DNA from: Leptospira_A soteropolitanensis | GTDB lineage: Bacteria; Spirochaetota; Leptospiria; Leptospirales; Leptospiraceae | Length of the DNA stretch: 64,000 bases | Strand: one strand, 5' to 3' | Assembly: GCF_026151335.1 (NCBI RefSeq) | Contig: NZ_JAMQPP010000003.1 | Part shown: positions 25,807-35,379 of the stretch, piece after piece | Layout of the letters: each line of letters opens with the position of its first letter | How positions within the stretch are numbered: the first letter of the stretch is position 1 | Program-made: the position numbers and the translations under genes | The notes under the pieces: model-generated | Database searches by the model: none | The model's input: the letters and a program-made list of their open reading frames with translations, nothing else | Told to the model about the DNA's origin: nothing

Positions 25807-27384
25807 TTACTCCTTGTTTTTTAATTGCTTATTTAATAATAAGACTTTTGTTCTTTCTTGTTCGGATAAATTCTTAAAAGTTTTTTCTGGGGTTAGTTTA
25901 TCTGAATCGTTAAGAAGGGTTACCAAAAATTCTGTATCCGCTTTCTGGATCCCTTTTTTTTCTAAATAGTCTGCGAGAAAAATGTTTCTCTTTTTTCCAA
26001 AAGATCTAACCATCTCTAAATACATATTTGACTTTCTGCTAAACGAAAATCGTTTATAACCTACATAGGAGAGAATGCCAAAAACCGCAATCAAAACTAA
26101 AGCTAAAATCGATGGACTACTTCCGGATTTTGAACCCGATTTTGGTGTTTCTGGAGATTTTTTTTTCTCTGGAAGTACGGAAATTTCAGGAAATGTTAGA
26201 GCCAGAGATTTATATTGTTTTTCGTTTAATGAAAAAAAACTAAAATGGTATGGCTCAATTTGCAGCTTCCCTGGCAAATCAGTTTGGTGTCCGTAAAGAA
26301 TTTTTACTACGGAGTAAAATCCATATTCACCCGAGTCTAGTTTCCGGAAAGTTTTTGTCCTGTTCTGTGAGATGACTTGAACTTTTGGATTCTGCATTGA
26401 TGATGGAGATATACCTTCATACCCGCCTTCTCCTTCAATGGTGATTTCATAATAAGCTGTTTCTCCCTTGTGGACTGTCTTTGGAAAGTCAGTTAGACTA
26501 ATTTTGAAGTTTCCAATTGCTCCTGTGAATTCTTTCGGTTTGTTTGAGGGCAGTTCCAGGACTGTGACTGTTACAGGATTTGTGTTAACTGTCTCTTGTA
26601 ACGAGTTGAAACGAAGACTGTCTCCTGTGATAAATTTGGTTTTCCCGATCTGGAACCTTCCTGCTTTAATGCCAGTTAGACCATATATTTCTTTATCATA
26701 AACGAGTGTTTTTCTTAAGTGATTGTTTCTGATTACTTCTGGTTCAATTTGTACGGAAACTTGTTTTAAAGTCTCCGAAAGAAAATAGGGAAAGGAAATG
26801 GATTGGTTCGGATCTCTTTCGAGAAATGGTTGTCTATATCCATTGTAGTACAATACGAAATAACCTACGATTGGCTCCCCTTTGTAAAAGACGGATTTGT
26901 TTGTATGAAAAGATACTTCTGGGGATTCTGGTGATGAGTCATCTTCTATATCAAATGGGAATGGACTCAACCATTGGTTTTGTGATTGTTTGTTTTTTTT
27001 GCTGACTTTAAAAGAGATTGGTGGAGATGTATAGGTTTTGTGATCGTATTCAACTGATATTTCTGGAAGTTTAAATGTCCCCTCTGCTTCTGTGTAAACA
27101 TGGAAGTTTAGTATTTGTGATTTGGTTACTTTAAAATTGATGATTTGAGTTTCTGTTCCACTGCCAGAAAATTGAATATGCACACCATTTAGTATAATAT
27201 TAGTTTTAACAGCTCGGAAAGGTTTGTCTCCATGAGCTCTCACCTCTAGTTTTGCATGTTCCCCAAGAGAAAACTCGTTAGGGTATAAATTGAATTCTAC
27301 ATCGGCAGAAAGGACTTTTTTAAATGGAATAAGATAAAACAGAACAAAGAAAAGTATAAGTTTACCAGAATTTTTCATTATCAA
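25807..27384 (-). CDS. batD: BatD family protein
   Basis: 525 residues with a signal peptide (KLILFFVLFYLIPFKKVLSA), a large beta-sandwich extracytoplasmic part (ADVEFNLYPNEFSLGEHAKLEV, THKAETAYYEI-type repeats) and one C-terminal membrane span (SPSILALVLIAVFGILSYVGY), then a cytoplasmic tail. This is the normal BatD plan. Two possible starts (Met1 or Met3) differ trivially. It overlaps batB-C by 23 bases and precedes htpG by 3 bases. Bat proteins were named for Bacteroides aerotolerance but deletion in L. biflexa did not give the expected oxygen phenotype, so the role is open; an envelope complex with MoxR and the VWA proteins is likely. Confidence 0.9.
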   Translation of the reverse strand: MIMKNSGKLILFFVLFYLIPFKKVLSADVEFNLYPNEFSLGEHAKLEVRAHGDKPFRAVKTNIILNGVHIQFSGSGTETQIINFKVTKSQILNFHVYTEAEGTFKLPEISVEYDHKTYTSPPISFKVSKKNKQSQNQWLSPFPFDIEDDSSPESPEVSFHTNKSVFYKGEPIVGYFVLYYNGYRQPFLERDPNQSISFPYFLSETLKQVSVQIEPEVIRNNHLRKTLVYDKEIYGLTGIKAGRFQIGKTKFITGDSLRFNSLQETVNTNPVTVTVLELPSNKPKEFTGAIGNFKISLTDFPKTVHKGETAYYEITIEGEGGYEGISPSSMQNPKVQVISQNRTKTFRKLDSGEYGFYSVVKILYGHQTDLPGKLQIEPYHFSFFSLNEKQYKSLALTFPEISVLPEKKKSPETPKSGSKSGSSPSILALVLIAVFGILSYVGYKRFSFSRKSNMYLEMVRSFGKKRNIFLADYLEKKGIQKADTEFLVTLLNDSDKLTPEKTFKNLSEQERTKVLLLNKQLKNKE

Positions 27385-28993
27385 AAGAACCTCCCTTTTT
27401 ATTTTTTAAAATTGTGTCCTGTGAGAAAGGTTCCAAAATTCTTTCTGCATCAGACTTATCTTCTTCCGGTTTTTTTTGTTTGTTATTTTGCGGAGGCTCT
27501 TGGTTTGATTCGTTGTTCTTTGGATTTTGATTAGGTGCTTGTTCCTTTTTTTTGGTCAGGTGTTCTATGTTTTTTTTAGCCGCAAGATGGTCTGGATCGA
27601 TTCTTAAAGTATCAGTATATGATTTTAATGCGTTCTTTTTGTCCCCTAATCTAGCATAAATATTTCCTAGGTTAAAATTTGCTTTTGCTTTTAGTTCTTG
27701 ATCGGCTTTTGGATGAGCTAGAATTTTTTCTGAAAGTTCCTTGGCTTCTTTATATTGTCCTAATTGGTAGGCTGTTGCAGATTCATTATAGAACAGTTTT
27801 GGATCATCTTTGATGTATTCTTTTGCCTTATCAAATTCCTTTTTGCTTTCGTTAAAATTTTTATTGTGATAAGATTTTACGCCTCGTTCGATAGAATTCC
27901 CTCCTGGGTCGAGTTCCCAGGCTTCAAGCCTACCCCAACCTATAGAGATCAGTAGCAGCAGGACTAAGTAAATGTTAGTTGGTATTTTTTGCATAAAAAA
28001 GGTTAGGACTCGTTCTAATAACAGGAAGCCAATCGCTGCGATTAAAAATGGATGTGCACCATCTTCGTTCTTGAAACGCTCAACGCTTTGAATTTTCTTT
28101 TTTTTGATAGATTGTATTGTATCAAGAAGAGCATAGGCTCCCTCGGCTTCGAAAGAAACATCATAATAACTTCCATCATTTTGTTCGGCTATGGCTTTTA
28201 GTTTTTCAATATTCATTTTGGAAATCACTAGATTTGGTGTCATAGGTGAATCTGATATACCAGCATCCAAAGTCACATAACCTCCTTTGCCAGTTCCTGG
28301 ATCGCGGTATTCAATGTAGCCGCCTTCTGGAGTACCAATTCCCCATACCATCACCTCCCCTCCGATAGATGGAAGGTTTTGGTTTTCATGGTCCTCTCCG
28401 TCAGAAACAACTATAGTTATTTGCGAGGATATATTGTTATTTTTTTTTCTGATTTTGTTTACTCTCTCTAGAGCTACTGCAAGGTCTGTTCCTTTTGCAC
28501 CAACCATTTCAACACCTAATGCTTGTATATAGTCGGATACGGCTGAAATATCGGAGGTTAATGGGCAAAAAGAAAAAGATTGACCTGCAAAAACGACAAT
28601 TCCTACCCTATTTCCTTTGAGACAAGGTAGAATTCTTAATGCTAAGTCTTGGAATCGTTTGAGTCGACTTGGTTTAACATCTATTGCATTCATTGATAAA
28701 CTCACATCGACAACAAACATGATGTCTGCGGATTCAAATTCTTTGAGAGATTCAACTTCTGTGGATTTTGTCTTAAACAGAGAATAAAATGCAAAAAAAA
28801 GTGCAAGTAGGAAGGAAAGTATTCTCAAAACATATATTTTTGTATTACTTGTATAGATTCTATTTTTTAAATTTGGATGTTTTTCTTTAAATAGATTGGC
28901 TTTTACATTGATATATAACTTTAAGGAGAAGACAAGGATCCAAATGAAAATACAAAGCAGAGCAACTGTTGCGATAAGATTTAAATTTGTCAT
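27362..28993 (-). CDS. batB: BatB-BatC fusion: VWA-domain membrane protein with TPR region
   Basis: 543 residues. After an N-terminal span and a juxtamembrane span comes a von Willebrand A domain with the metal site DVSLSMNA (DxSxS, about residue 96) and later TSDISAVSDY and VVSDGEDHE. A third span near residue 325-350 is followed by tetratricopeptide repeats (YHNKNFNESKKEFDKA, AKANFNLGNIYARLGDKKNALKSY) and a Pro/Asn/Lys-rich tail. In many bacteria BatB and BatC are separate; here they are one polypeptide, as described for L. biflexa. It overlaps batA by 4 bases and batD by 23. Confidence 0.93.
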   Translation of the reverse strand: MTNLNLIATVALLCIFIWILVFSLKLYINVKANLFKEKHPNLKNRIYTSNTKIYVLRILSFLLALFFAFYSLFKTKSTEVESLKEFESADIMFVVDVSLSMNAIDVKPSRLKRFQDLALRILPCLKGNRVGIVVFAGQSFSFCPLTSDISAVSDYIQALGVEMVGAKGTDLAVALERVNKIRKKNNNISSQITIVVSDGEDHENQNLPSIGGEVMVWGIGTPEGGYIEYRDPGTGKGGYVTLDAGISDSPMTPNLVISKMNIEKLKAIAEQNDGSYYDVSFEAEGAYALLDTIQSIKKKKIQSVERFKNEDGAHPFLIAAIGFLLLERVLTFFMQKIPTNIYLVLLLLISIGWGRLEAWELDPGGNSIERGVKSYHNKNFNESKKEFDKAKEYIKDDPKLFYNESATAYQLGQYKEAKELSEKILAHPKADQELKAKANFNLGNIYARLGDKKNALKSYTDTLRIDPDHLAAKKNIEHLTKKKEQAPNQNPKNNESNQEPPQNNKQKKPEEDKSDAERILEPFSQDTILKNKKGGSFDNEKFW

Positions 28994-29979
28994 AACTTTT
29001 CCGTAAGTGGATAAAACATAAAAAGACCAACAATTCCCAGTAAACCGAAGAAATAGGATAACGCCGTAGGAAAATTCGTTTCCTGTATTTCCATTGGTTT
29101 TGAAGGGAGTTCTACTCTCTCTAGACCATTAATTTCATTCAGAACTTCTTGTAGTACTTCTGGAGATTCTGCACGGAAAAATCTACCACTCGTGTTTTGT
29201 GAGATTTCTTCTAATGATTCATAATTCACTTCGTATTGGCCTTGTTCTTTTCCAATCCCTATGCAATATACTTTAATCCCAAAAGCTTTGGCTGCTTGAG
29301 AGGCAGTCTCTGGGTCAAGTTTTCCGGTATTTGACACTCCATCTGTTAGGAGGATAATGATTTTTGATTTTGCTGCGGAGTCTTTGAGCCTGTAAGTTGA
29401 CAATACTAATGCATCACCAACAGCAGTGCCTTGTTCAGATATGTCTTCATCGGAAGCTTCTGCGATCAGCTCGTCTAATGCATATCTGTCGTTTGATAAA
29501 GGAGATTGAAGGTATGCTGCCCCCGCAAAGAGTACAATTCCTATGCGATCAGATACTCTTTTCTTGATAAAGTCCCTTAGTAGTTCTTTCGACACTGTTA
29601 GTCTATTTTTTGGTAAAAAATCATAGGAATTAACCATCGAACCAGAAATGTCTAACGCAATCATGATGTCGATTCCATTCGTTATATCGGGCATTAGATG
29701 ATATTTTTTACCTGGACCTGCTGCAGCAATGATAAGGAATATACTTGCCACATAAATGAGAAATTCTGTGATTTTTAAGAACGGAATCTTGGTTCTTAAA
29801 AAGAAATTGTTGTTTTGCGATCGAAATCGATCCGATTGGATCAGCAAGACAGATCCAATCGGTTTTTTTCGCCATTGATAAAGCGCCAGCAAGAGAAATG
29901 GGAGAATCAATAGTAATAGGTAAGGTCTTTGGAATTGGTCCATAATTATAGTCCAAAATCCTGTTTGATTTTTTCCCAA
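28990..29979 (-). CDS. batA: BatA: VWA-domain membrane protein
   Basis: 329 residues: an N-terminal span, a span near residue 75, a von Willebrand A domain with complete metal-binding motif IALDISGSMV, the second site residue in SPLSNDRYALDE, and LLTDGVSNTGKLD, and a C-terminal span (ALSYFFGLLGIVGLFMF). The domain faces the periplasm by the usual BatA topology. Its start lies within the upstream gene (34-base overlap) and its end overlaps batB-C by 4 bases, so the block is tightly coupled in translation. Confidence 0.94.
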   Translation of the reverse strand: MGKNQTGFWTIIMDQFQRPYLLLLILPFLLLALYQWRKKPIGSVLLIQSDRFRSQNNNFFLRTKIPFLKITEFLIYVASIFLIIAAAGPGKKYHLMPDITNGIDIMIALDISGSMVNSYDFLPKNRLTVSKELLRDFIKKRVSDRIGIVLFAGAAYLQSPLSNDRYALDELIAEASDEDISEQGTAVGDALVLSTYRLKDSAAKSKIIILLTDGVSNTGKLDPETASQAAKAFGIKVYCIGIGKEQGQYEVNYESLEEISQNTSGRFFRAESPEVLQEVLNEINGLERVELPSKPMEIQETNFPTALSYFFGLLGIVGLFMFYPLTEKL

Positions 29980-30785
29980 ATAGCTACTGCTTGTTCTTTG
30001 CTTATTTCAGCTATATTTTCATCATACTTTGTCTTTCTAAAGTATATTCGCAATTCCCTGAGAATAGAATCGTTTATATGAGTTCTGTCAAATAACTCTG
30101 CTAAAAATTCAGAATCTGTTTTCCCTAATAAGTTTTGTCCTAATTTTTTTGAGAATGCTTCTTTTAGATATTCGCTGATTTTAAACGCTAATTTTTTTTC
30201 AGAGATTTTATTCGTCTGCAAATAGGTTTCTAGGTTATGAAGTCGTTTGGTTTTTTCTTCTAAAGTTGGTTGTTTTTCCCAGAGAGCATCTACTACTTTT
30301 GGTTTTGATTTCCAATAGATGTATAGAGCGTATAATAGATAAATATTTATTGCGGTTATCAAAAGAATTATGAATAAACGAAAAAAATATGGTCCCGAGA
30401 AATTGATCGGTGGCTCAATGTCTTCAATATCAGTTTCATTACCTAGTAGTTGAGATTTTACCTTGAGCGTTAGAGTGGATTTCATGGGTTCGTCGTTTTT
30501 TTTCCAAGTGACGGGAATTGTATAATCTCCAGGTTTATAAAAGATAATTGATGTTTTTAGTTTTGATTTTTCTTTAACAATATTAAAAATCTTGAAAGAA
30601 GGTACGGTGTCGTCATCATAAACTTCGCCTTCTGTGGCATCTAAACTATGTTCATCGGAATCTGTTAATTCGATTTGATAATGAACGGTATCACCAACAT
30701 AAATATCGTTCTCTGTAACTGATTCTTTCGGTAATGCATAAATGGAAATGGTTGTTAGGAAAAATAATGTAATGTATTTAGCCAT
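29946..30785 (-). CDS. Membrane protein of the MoxR/Bat cluster (DUF4381-like)
   Basis: 279 residues with a signal peptide (KYITLFFLTTISIYALP), a beta-sandwich extracytoplasmic part (DTVHYQIELTD, FYKPGDYTIPVTWKKND), one membrane span (YFFRLFIILLITAINIYLLYAL) and a helical cytoplasmic tail (AFKISEYLKEAFSKKLGQ). This plan and the position between the DUF58 gene and batA match the small single-span proteins commonly found in MoxR-DUF58-VWA operons. It overlaps the DUF58 gene by 8 bases and batA by 34. No individual function is known. Confidence 0.85.
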   Translation of the reverse strand: MAKYITLFFLTTISIYALPKESVTENDIYVGDTVHYQIELTDSDEHSLDATEGEVYDDDTVPSFKIFNIVKEKSKLKTSIIFYKPGDYTIPVTWKKNDEPMKSTLTLKVKSQLLGNETDIEDIEPPINFSGPYFFRLFIILLITAINIYLLYALYIYWKSKPKVVDALWEKQPTLEEKTKRLHNLETYLQTNKISEKKLAFKISEYLKEAFSKKLGQNLLGKTDSEFLAELFDRTHINDSILRELRIYFRKTKYDENIAEISKEQAVAIWEKIKQDFGL

Positions 30786-31596
30786 TTCGTTTTGCTTTGA
30801 ATAAGGGTAGGATCTGATTGGAAAGTTTTGCTTTAGGATTGATGCGAACTAAGTTTTGTCCAAAAAAAGTTTTTGCGGCTTTTAAGTCTTTTTCATATGT
30901 ATTCTCTAGGCTGCAAAAGCTGATTTTTTCTTCCGAAATTTTCCCGAAAAACTTAAACCAAGTTGGATATTGTATTATCTCTAATTCGTCTTCGATCCAA
31001 ATGCCTGCTTGTTCCCAAATTTTTGGAACCTTATTGTTCTTTAGATAAGCCGAAAATTGATTAAAATCAGAAATCCAATAACTAACTGCAAATTTCGGAT
31101 AGAGCTTAAATGCATATTGGTATGCTTCTTCATAATTTGTCTCGTCACCGCCAGTTTGTTTGGTTACCTTTGTAAAGATTAAAAAAACTTCGGATTCTGT
31201 TCTGAGCCAGTTAGCGGAAGATTTTTGATTGCTTGAAAAGCTGATGAGTAAAACGCGATTCCCTATTTTTACGTGGAAGAGAGATAAAAAGAGTGCCATT
31301 TGGAATGCAGATTCTTTCTTTGAACCACTGAGTGAGTTGCTTAAGTCTAAAAAAATTATGATGGGAGCGTCACGTTCCTCATAGAATTCTTTTGTGTATA
31401 ACTCGCCTGTTCTGGATGTTACATTCCAATCGATATAACGTATATCGTCTCCTAAATGATAGTTTCTGACTTCTTTGAAATCAAGCCCTCTTCCCTTTTC
31501 TGACATTGTTATGATGCCTTGTCTAGTGGAAGAGAATCTCTTTTTAGTTTCCCATTGTAATACCTGGAGTAATCTTTTTAACTCTGGAGATAACAT
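30778..31596 (-). CDS. DUF58 family protein of MoxR/Bat cluster
   Basis: 272 residues with the DUF58 hallmark GRGLDFKEVRNYHLGDDIRYIDWNVTSRTGELYTKEF (cited in part: YHLGDDIRYIDWN) followed by a degenerate VWA fold (PIIIFLDLSNSLSGSKK). It lacks the membrane spans that many DUF58 proteins have, so it is probably cytoplasmic. It starts immediately after the moxR stop and overlaps the next gene by 8 bases. In known systems such proteins are partners of MoxR AAA+ chaperones that insert metal or assemble VWA proteins. Confidence 0.92.
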   Translation of the reverse strand: MLSPELKRLLQVLQWETKKRFSSTRQGIITMSEKGRGLDFKEVRNYHLGDDIRYIDWNVTSRTGELYTKEFYEERDAPIIIFLDLSNSLSGSKKESAFQMALFLSLFHVKIGNRVLLISFSSNQKSSANWLRTESEVFLIFTKVTKQTGGDETNYEEAYQYAFKLYPKFAVSYWISDFNQFSAYLKNNKVPKIWEQAGIWIEDELEIIQYPTWFKFFGKISEEKISFCSLENTYEKDLKAAKTFFGQNLVRINPKAKLSNQILPLFKAKRNG

Positions 31597-32577
31597 CTAT
31601 GGAACTTCCGTTACAGATAAGATTCGTTTGATAATGGAATCTGTGCTGATGTCCTCGCTGATTGCATCAATGGTTAGGTGGAGTCTGTGTTTTACGATTT
31701 CGGAGAAAAACCGATGTATATCTTCTGGGATCACAAAATCGCGACCTTCTAACAATGCGTTGATTCTGCTGACTTTCAGCAAAGCTAGGCTTGCCCTAGG
31801 ACTTACTCCATGTTGAATATAGGTTTTTAATTCATTGTCTATTGTAGTTTCTGGCCTTGTGTTTCTTGTAAGGCTTACGATATAGTTCTGTAATTTTGGT
31901 TCTATAAAGACTTTGTTTGAAATTTCCGAAATTTTTTGAATATCCTTTGGGTGTATTATTTTATTTGGTTTTTTCTTGGGAAAGTTTAAATTTCCATGTT
32001 GGTGTAAGATTGCCAGCTCGTCGTCAAATGATGGATAGGTGACAGTCACTTTAAACAAAAAACGATCAAGTTGCGCCTCTGGAAGTGGGTAAGTACCTTC
32101 CTGGTCAATTGGGTTTTGAGTTGCTACAACAAAAAATGGTAACTCTAGGTCGAAGGTTTGATCTGCAATTGATACCTGTCTTTCTTCCATACATTGGAGC
32201 AATGCAGATTGAACCTTTGCGGGTGCTCTGTTGATTTCGTCAGCAAGTAATACATTTGCAAATATCGGACCTTTTCGAATTTCGAAAGATGAAGTTTTGG
32301 GATTAAATATATTAGTGCCTGTTAAGTCTGCTGGTAACAGGTCAGGCGTGAATTGAACCCGTGAAAATTTAGCATCCATAATGGATGCTAAATTTTTGGC
32401 AACGAGTGTTTTTGCAAGTCCTGGCATTCCTTCGAGTAACACGTGTCCGTTGGCAACAAGGCCAACGAATAGAGATTGGATTACATGATCCATTCCCGAT
32501 ATAGATTCAGAGAGTTCCGATCTAAGTGACTTGACTTGATCGGAGATTTCATTGATTTGTTCTTTGTTTATTTGCAT
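31597..32577 (-). CDS. moxR: MoxR family AAA+ ATPase
   Basis: 326 residues with Walker A LEGMPGLAKTLVAKNLA, Walker B VLLADEINRAPAKVQSALLQ, sensor 1 VVATQNPIDQEGTYPLPEAQ and the lid domain after LDRFLFKV. MoxR proteins act as chaperones that load or activate VWA-domain proteins, and four such partner genes follow directly. The start overlaps the end of the upstream lipoprotein gene by 10 bases, so the operon probably begins further upstream. Confidence 0.96.
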   Translation of the reverse strand: MQINKEQINEISDQVKSLRSELSESISGMDHVIQSLFVGLVANGHVLLEGMPGLAKTLVAKNLASIMDAKFSRVQFTPDLLPADLTGTNIFNPKTSSFEIRKGPIFANVLLADEINRAPAKVQSALLQCMEERQVSIADQTFDLELPFFVVATQNPIDQEGTYPLPEAQLDRFLFKVTVTYPSFDDELAILHQHGNLNFPKKKPNKIIHPKDIQKISEISNKVFIEPKLQNYIVSLTRNTRPETTIDNELKTYIQHGVSPRASLALLKVSRINALLEGRDFVIPEDIHRFFSEIVKHRLHLTIDAISEDISTDSIIKRILSVTEVP

Positions 32578-33887
32578 TGTGATTGAGTCATTTTTGGCAT
32601 CGGTTTATCAATCATATAGTATTCTGTTTTTCCCCCAATGGTCCAACAGCCCATTTTTCTTCCTTGAGGTTCCACAGGTCCTTTTCCTAATTCTCTTCCA
32701 TCTTCAGAATATTCAGTTGCATCTTCAGTGGAACGAATGACCATTCTTTTTTTTCCTGAAGGATAAAAGTAAGTATAGGGAATACTTGGTTTGTAATTAA
32801 GTTTTAAATCTTGTGTTTCTTCATCAATTTTTACAAGTGAAAAGAAAAGTTTTCCTTCTCCTAAAATTTTTCCTGTGTTATCAAATACTTTAGCAGATTC
32901 CAACATACTTTCGTTTGCCATATTCCCTTGGTAACCAATCTGCCCATTTTTATAGTAAAACTTCCATTCGCCGGTTCTTGTATGTTTTCTTGGTCCAATG
33001 CCAAAAAGTTTTCCATCTGCATAGTATTCCTTCCAGATTCCGGTTCTTTCATATTTTATATCTAAGTTTTCTGAATTTTCTTTTTTGGAATATGTTCCTT
33101 CGGCTAGTACATTCCCTTTTGGTCCAAACATTTTCCATAAACCAGAACGTACATCGGATGTGTAAGAACCTTGAGATTCTACTGCGCCGTCTTTATAGTA
33201 GTTTATTTCTTGCCCATTTTTAAGGCCGTTGTTGTATGAAACTTTTGTTTTGATCCCGTTTCCATCTGCTCCGATGAAATAATAGATCCATTCACCATCT
33301 TCTTCGTTTTCTTTAAAAGAACCTTTTTCTACCCACTCACCTTTGTTATTTTTTCGATAGTATGGTCCATTTTTTTTATCATCCACGTAAGTAGTTTCTG
33401 AGGTTACATTGCCTTGTTTATCAAAAGTTTTTGCTATCCCTTCCTTTTTACCGTCAACCCAAGGAGTTTCTGCAAGAAACCTTTGTGGATTTTCTGGATC
33501 TGGTTTTTTCCAAATTCCGGTTTTTTTCCCATCAATATATTCTCCTACTTGATCTAATGTGGATTTATATTTTGGATTTTCTGCAGTTGACCCAGGTTGT
33601 TCGAATTGGATATATTCTTCCCAAGAGCCATGTTTGGGGAGTGATTTGATTTTTGCGGGAGCAAATTTTGCTACTTGGTCTTCAGTGCAAGGAATACCAC
33701 CGCATTCAGCTTTGACTTCTCCAATGGCTCGGATTCCACCGGAATTTTTGAAACGTTCTGTTCTGATCCATTTGCCTTTGGTAAATTTGAGTTCGAATTC
33801 TTGGTCGCCTGACCCGTCTTTTATGGAGGCACCAGAACATTGGATGACCAGTATTGAGATGGTTAAGTAGAGAAGTTTTAGTTTCAT
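32568..33887 (-). CDS. Lipoprotein with MORN/YwqK-type repeats
   Basis: 439 residues. The N-terminus (MKLKLLYLTISILVIQC) ends in a spirochaete-style lipobox at Cys17. The rest is built from about fifteen short units with the MORN-like pattern G-x-W-x-x-Y-Y-x-x-G, e.g. RTGEWKFYYKNGQIGYQGN and KNGPYYRKNNKGEW, as in the 'YwqK family' of repeat proteins. It is probably a surface or periplasmic lipoprotein. It overlaps moxR by 10 bases and the thioesterase gene by 4, so it appears to be part of the same long operon. Role unknown; a scaffold for the Bat complex is possible by position only. Confidence 0.85.
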   Translation of the reverse strand: MKLKLLYLTISILVIQCSGASIKDGSGDQEFELKFTKGKWIRTERFKNSGGIRAIGEVKAECGGIPCTEDQVAKFAPAKIKSLPKHGSWEEYIQFEQPGSTAENPKYKSTLDQVGEYIDGKKTGIWKKPDPENPQRFLAETPWVDGKKEGIAKTFDKQGNVTSETTYVDDKKNGPYYRKNNKGEWVEKGSFKENEEDGEWIYYFIGADGNGIKTKVSYNNGLKNGQEINYYKDGAVESQGSYTSDVRSGLWKMFGPKGNVLAEGTYSKKENSENLDIKYERTGIWKEYYADGKLFGIGPRKHTRTGEWKFYYKNGQIGYQGNMANESMLESAKVFDNTGKILGEGKLFFSLVKIDEETQDLKLNYKPSIPYTYFYPSGKKRMVIRSTEDATEYSEDGRELGKGPVEPQGRKMGCWTIGGKTEYYMIDKPMPKMTQSQCK

Positions 33888-34426
33888 GTTTCTATCCTAT
33901 CAAAGAGATGTGCGCGTTTCAATTTATTTACTGCTAGCAATTCACTCGCAATCGCTATTTTTCCTCCAGTTAATTTATCAGAGAAAAAACGTGGCGGGAG
34001 TATATGAAATGCCCCCTCCCCTTTTACATATAAGATTTCTCGATCGAGAGATGTAAGTTCACATTCTAAAAAAACTTTTCGTTTCGCTTTTTTAATAGGC
34101 CATGCTCGGATGAGTAATTCTTTTTCTACTGGAGTGGCTTTGTGGAATTTAAAGCCCATAGTATCTGTCATCACGATATAACCTAAATGAAAACAAAGTC
34201 CTCCCATCGCTTCATCTAGTACGGTAGAAAGAATTCCGCCATGAACGAAGCCGGGTGCTCCATTATACAATTTCTTAAAATTATAAGTAAAATTGACTTC
34301 TCCAGTTTCATCATGAAAAGTGAAGTCCGCTACTAGCCCGAGCGGGTTTTCTTTTCCGCAGCCAAAACATGTATCATGGTGGATTTCATAACCGTGTCTG
34401 GATGGGTTTTCTATAGGTTGGTTCAT
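33884..34426 (-). CDS. PaaI-like hotdog-fold thioesterase
   Basis: 180 residues with the hotdog core GAPGFVHGGILSTVLDEAMGG (catalytic HGG and Asp/Glu of the central helix) near residues 55-75. The N-terminal CFGCGKENPLGL has a Cys-x-x-Cys typical of a subgroup of PaaI-like acyl-CoA thioesterases. It probably hydrolyses an acyl- or aryl-CoA in the cytoplasm. The stop overlaps the start of the MORN-repeat lipoprotein gene by 4 bases; an alpha/beta hydrolase gene ends 21 bases upstream. Confidence 0.88.
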   Translation of the reverse strand: MNQPIENPSRHGYEIHHDTCFGCGKENPLGLVADFTFHDETGEVNFTYNFKKLYNGAPGFVHGGILSTVLDEAMGGLCFHLGYIVMTDTMGFKFHKATPVEKELLIRAWPIKKAKRKVFLECELTSLDREILYVKGEGAFHILPPRFFSDKLTGGKIAIASELLAVNKLKRAHLFDRIET

Positions 34427-34447
34427 TCATTATCCTTGGTTTGGTGA

Positions 34448-35287
34448 TTAGCTTTCTAAAAAATCTATAATAACGTTTGATACTTCTTCAGGGGAATCCA
34501 TATGCAAATGGTGACCGCCGGGAAGAATTATTTCTGTTAGGTGTTTTACGGCGTCTTTTCTGTGTTTATATTTTTCGGCTATTTGAAATCCTGATCTGTC
34601 ACCTAATATTAATAATGTTTTGCAGTCTATACGACTACAAAAAGAGACAATCTGTTCTTCGGTATAACGGAAAAATGAGTTGTAATGAAGTCTTAAATCC
34701 CTTCTTGGTTTTAGTCCCTTGTGGGTTTTTTCAATGCCACGCTCCATTAAAATTTCTGCCGATTCTTTTTTCATATCACCAGCTCGCATTCTGACACTTA
34801 CTGCAGATTCCATATCAGGAAAGAAAGTTTCTTTTTTGCCTCGGGGGTGTAAGATTTGTTTGATAGCTTCTGAAAGTATATCTGGCGCTGATTCGGAGAG
34901 GTTTGTGAGAGGACCCAGGGATTCGATTAATACAAGTTTTTTAATTTTTAATAAGTTCGTCCCTGCCACTAACGTAGATACTGCGGCACCCATTGAATGT
35001 GCCATTAGAATAAAATCTTCTAAGCCGAGTGCTTGGGCAATCGATACAACCTCTAGTGCATATTCGGCAAAATAATATACGGTATTTTCTGGTTTATGAC
35101 TGGATTTTCCATGACCAGGGAAGTCGATAGAAATGAACCTGTAATTTGGAAAAAACTTTGCTAATGGAGCAAAGCTGTTTGCGTTGTCAAGCCAGCCGTG
35201 GAAGGCAAGGATCGGTGCACCATGCGGATTCCCCCACTCAATCCCCTCTATAGAGTGGAATTTTGTGTGAATAGTAATTGGCAACAT
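34448..35287 (-). CDS. Alpha/beta-hydrolase
   Basis: 279 residues with the standard fold: oxyanion strand LAFHGWLDNANSF, nucleophile elbow LMAHSMGAAVS, a lid region, LLILGDRSGF with the acid, and catalytic histidine in LPGGHHLHMD. No signal peptide, so cytoplasmic. The sequence around HGWLDNANSF and IDFPGHGKS is like the serine-hydrolase-like / MEST group of esterases; substrate not predictable. Likely co-transcribed with the thioesterase downstream. Confidence 0.9.
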   Translation of the reverse strand: MLPITIHTKFHSIEGIEWGNPHGAPILAFHGWLDNANSFAPLAKFFPNYRFISIDFPGHGKSSHKPENTVYYFAEYALEVVSIAQALGLEDFILMAHSMGAAVSTLVAGTNLLKIKKLVLIESLGPLTNLSESAPDILSEAIKQILHPRGKKETFFPDMESAVSVRMRAGDMKKESAEILMERGIEKTHKGLKPRRDLRLHYNSFFRYTEEQIVSFCSRIDCKTLLILGDRSGFQIAEKYKHRKDAVKHLTEIILPGGHHLHMDSPEEVSNVIIDFLES

Positions 35288-35379
35288 ATACCTAAGCCTT
35301 TTTGATTCCTGCTCATTGTAAACATTTATCTTTTGGATTTAAGCTTGATTCTTTTTTGAATTCTCTATGAAATTTGTTC

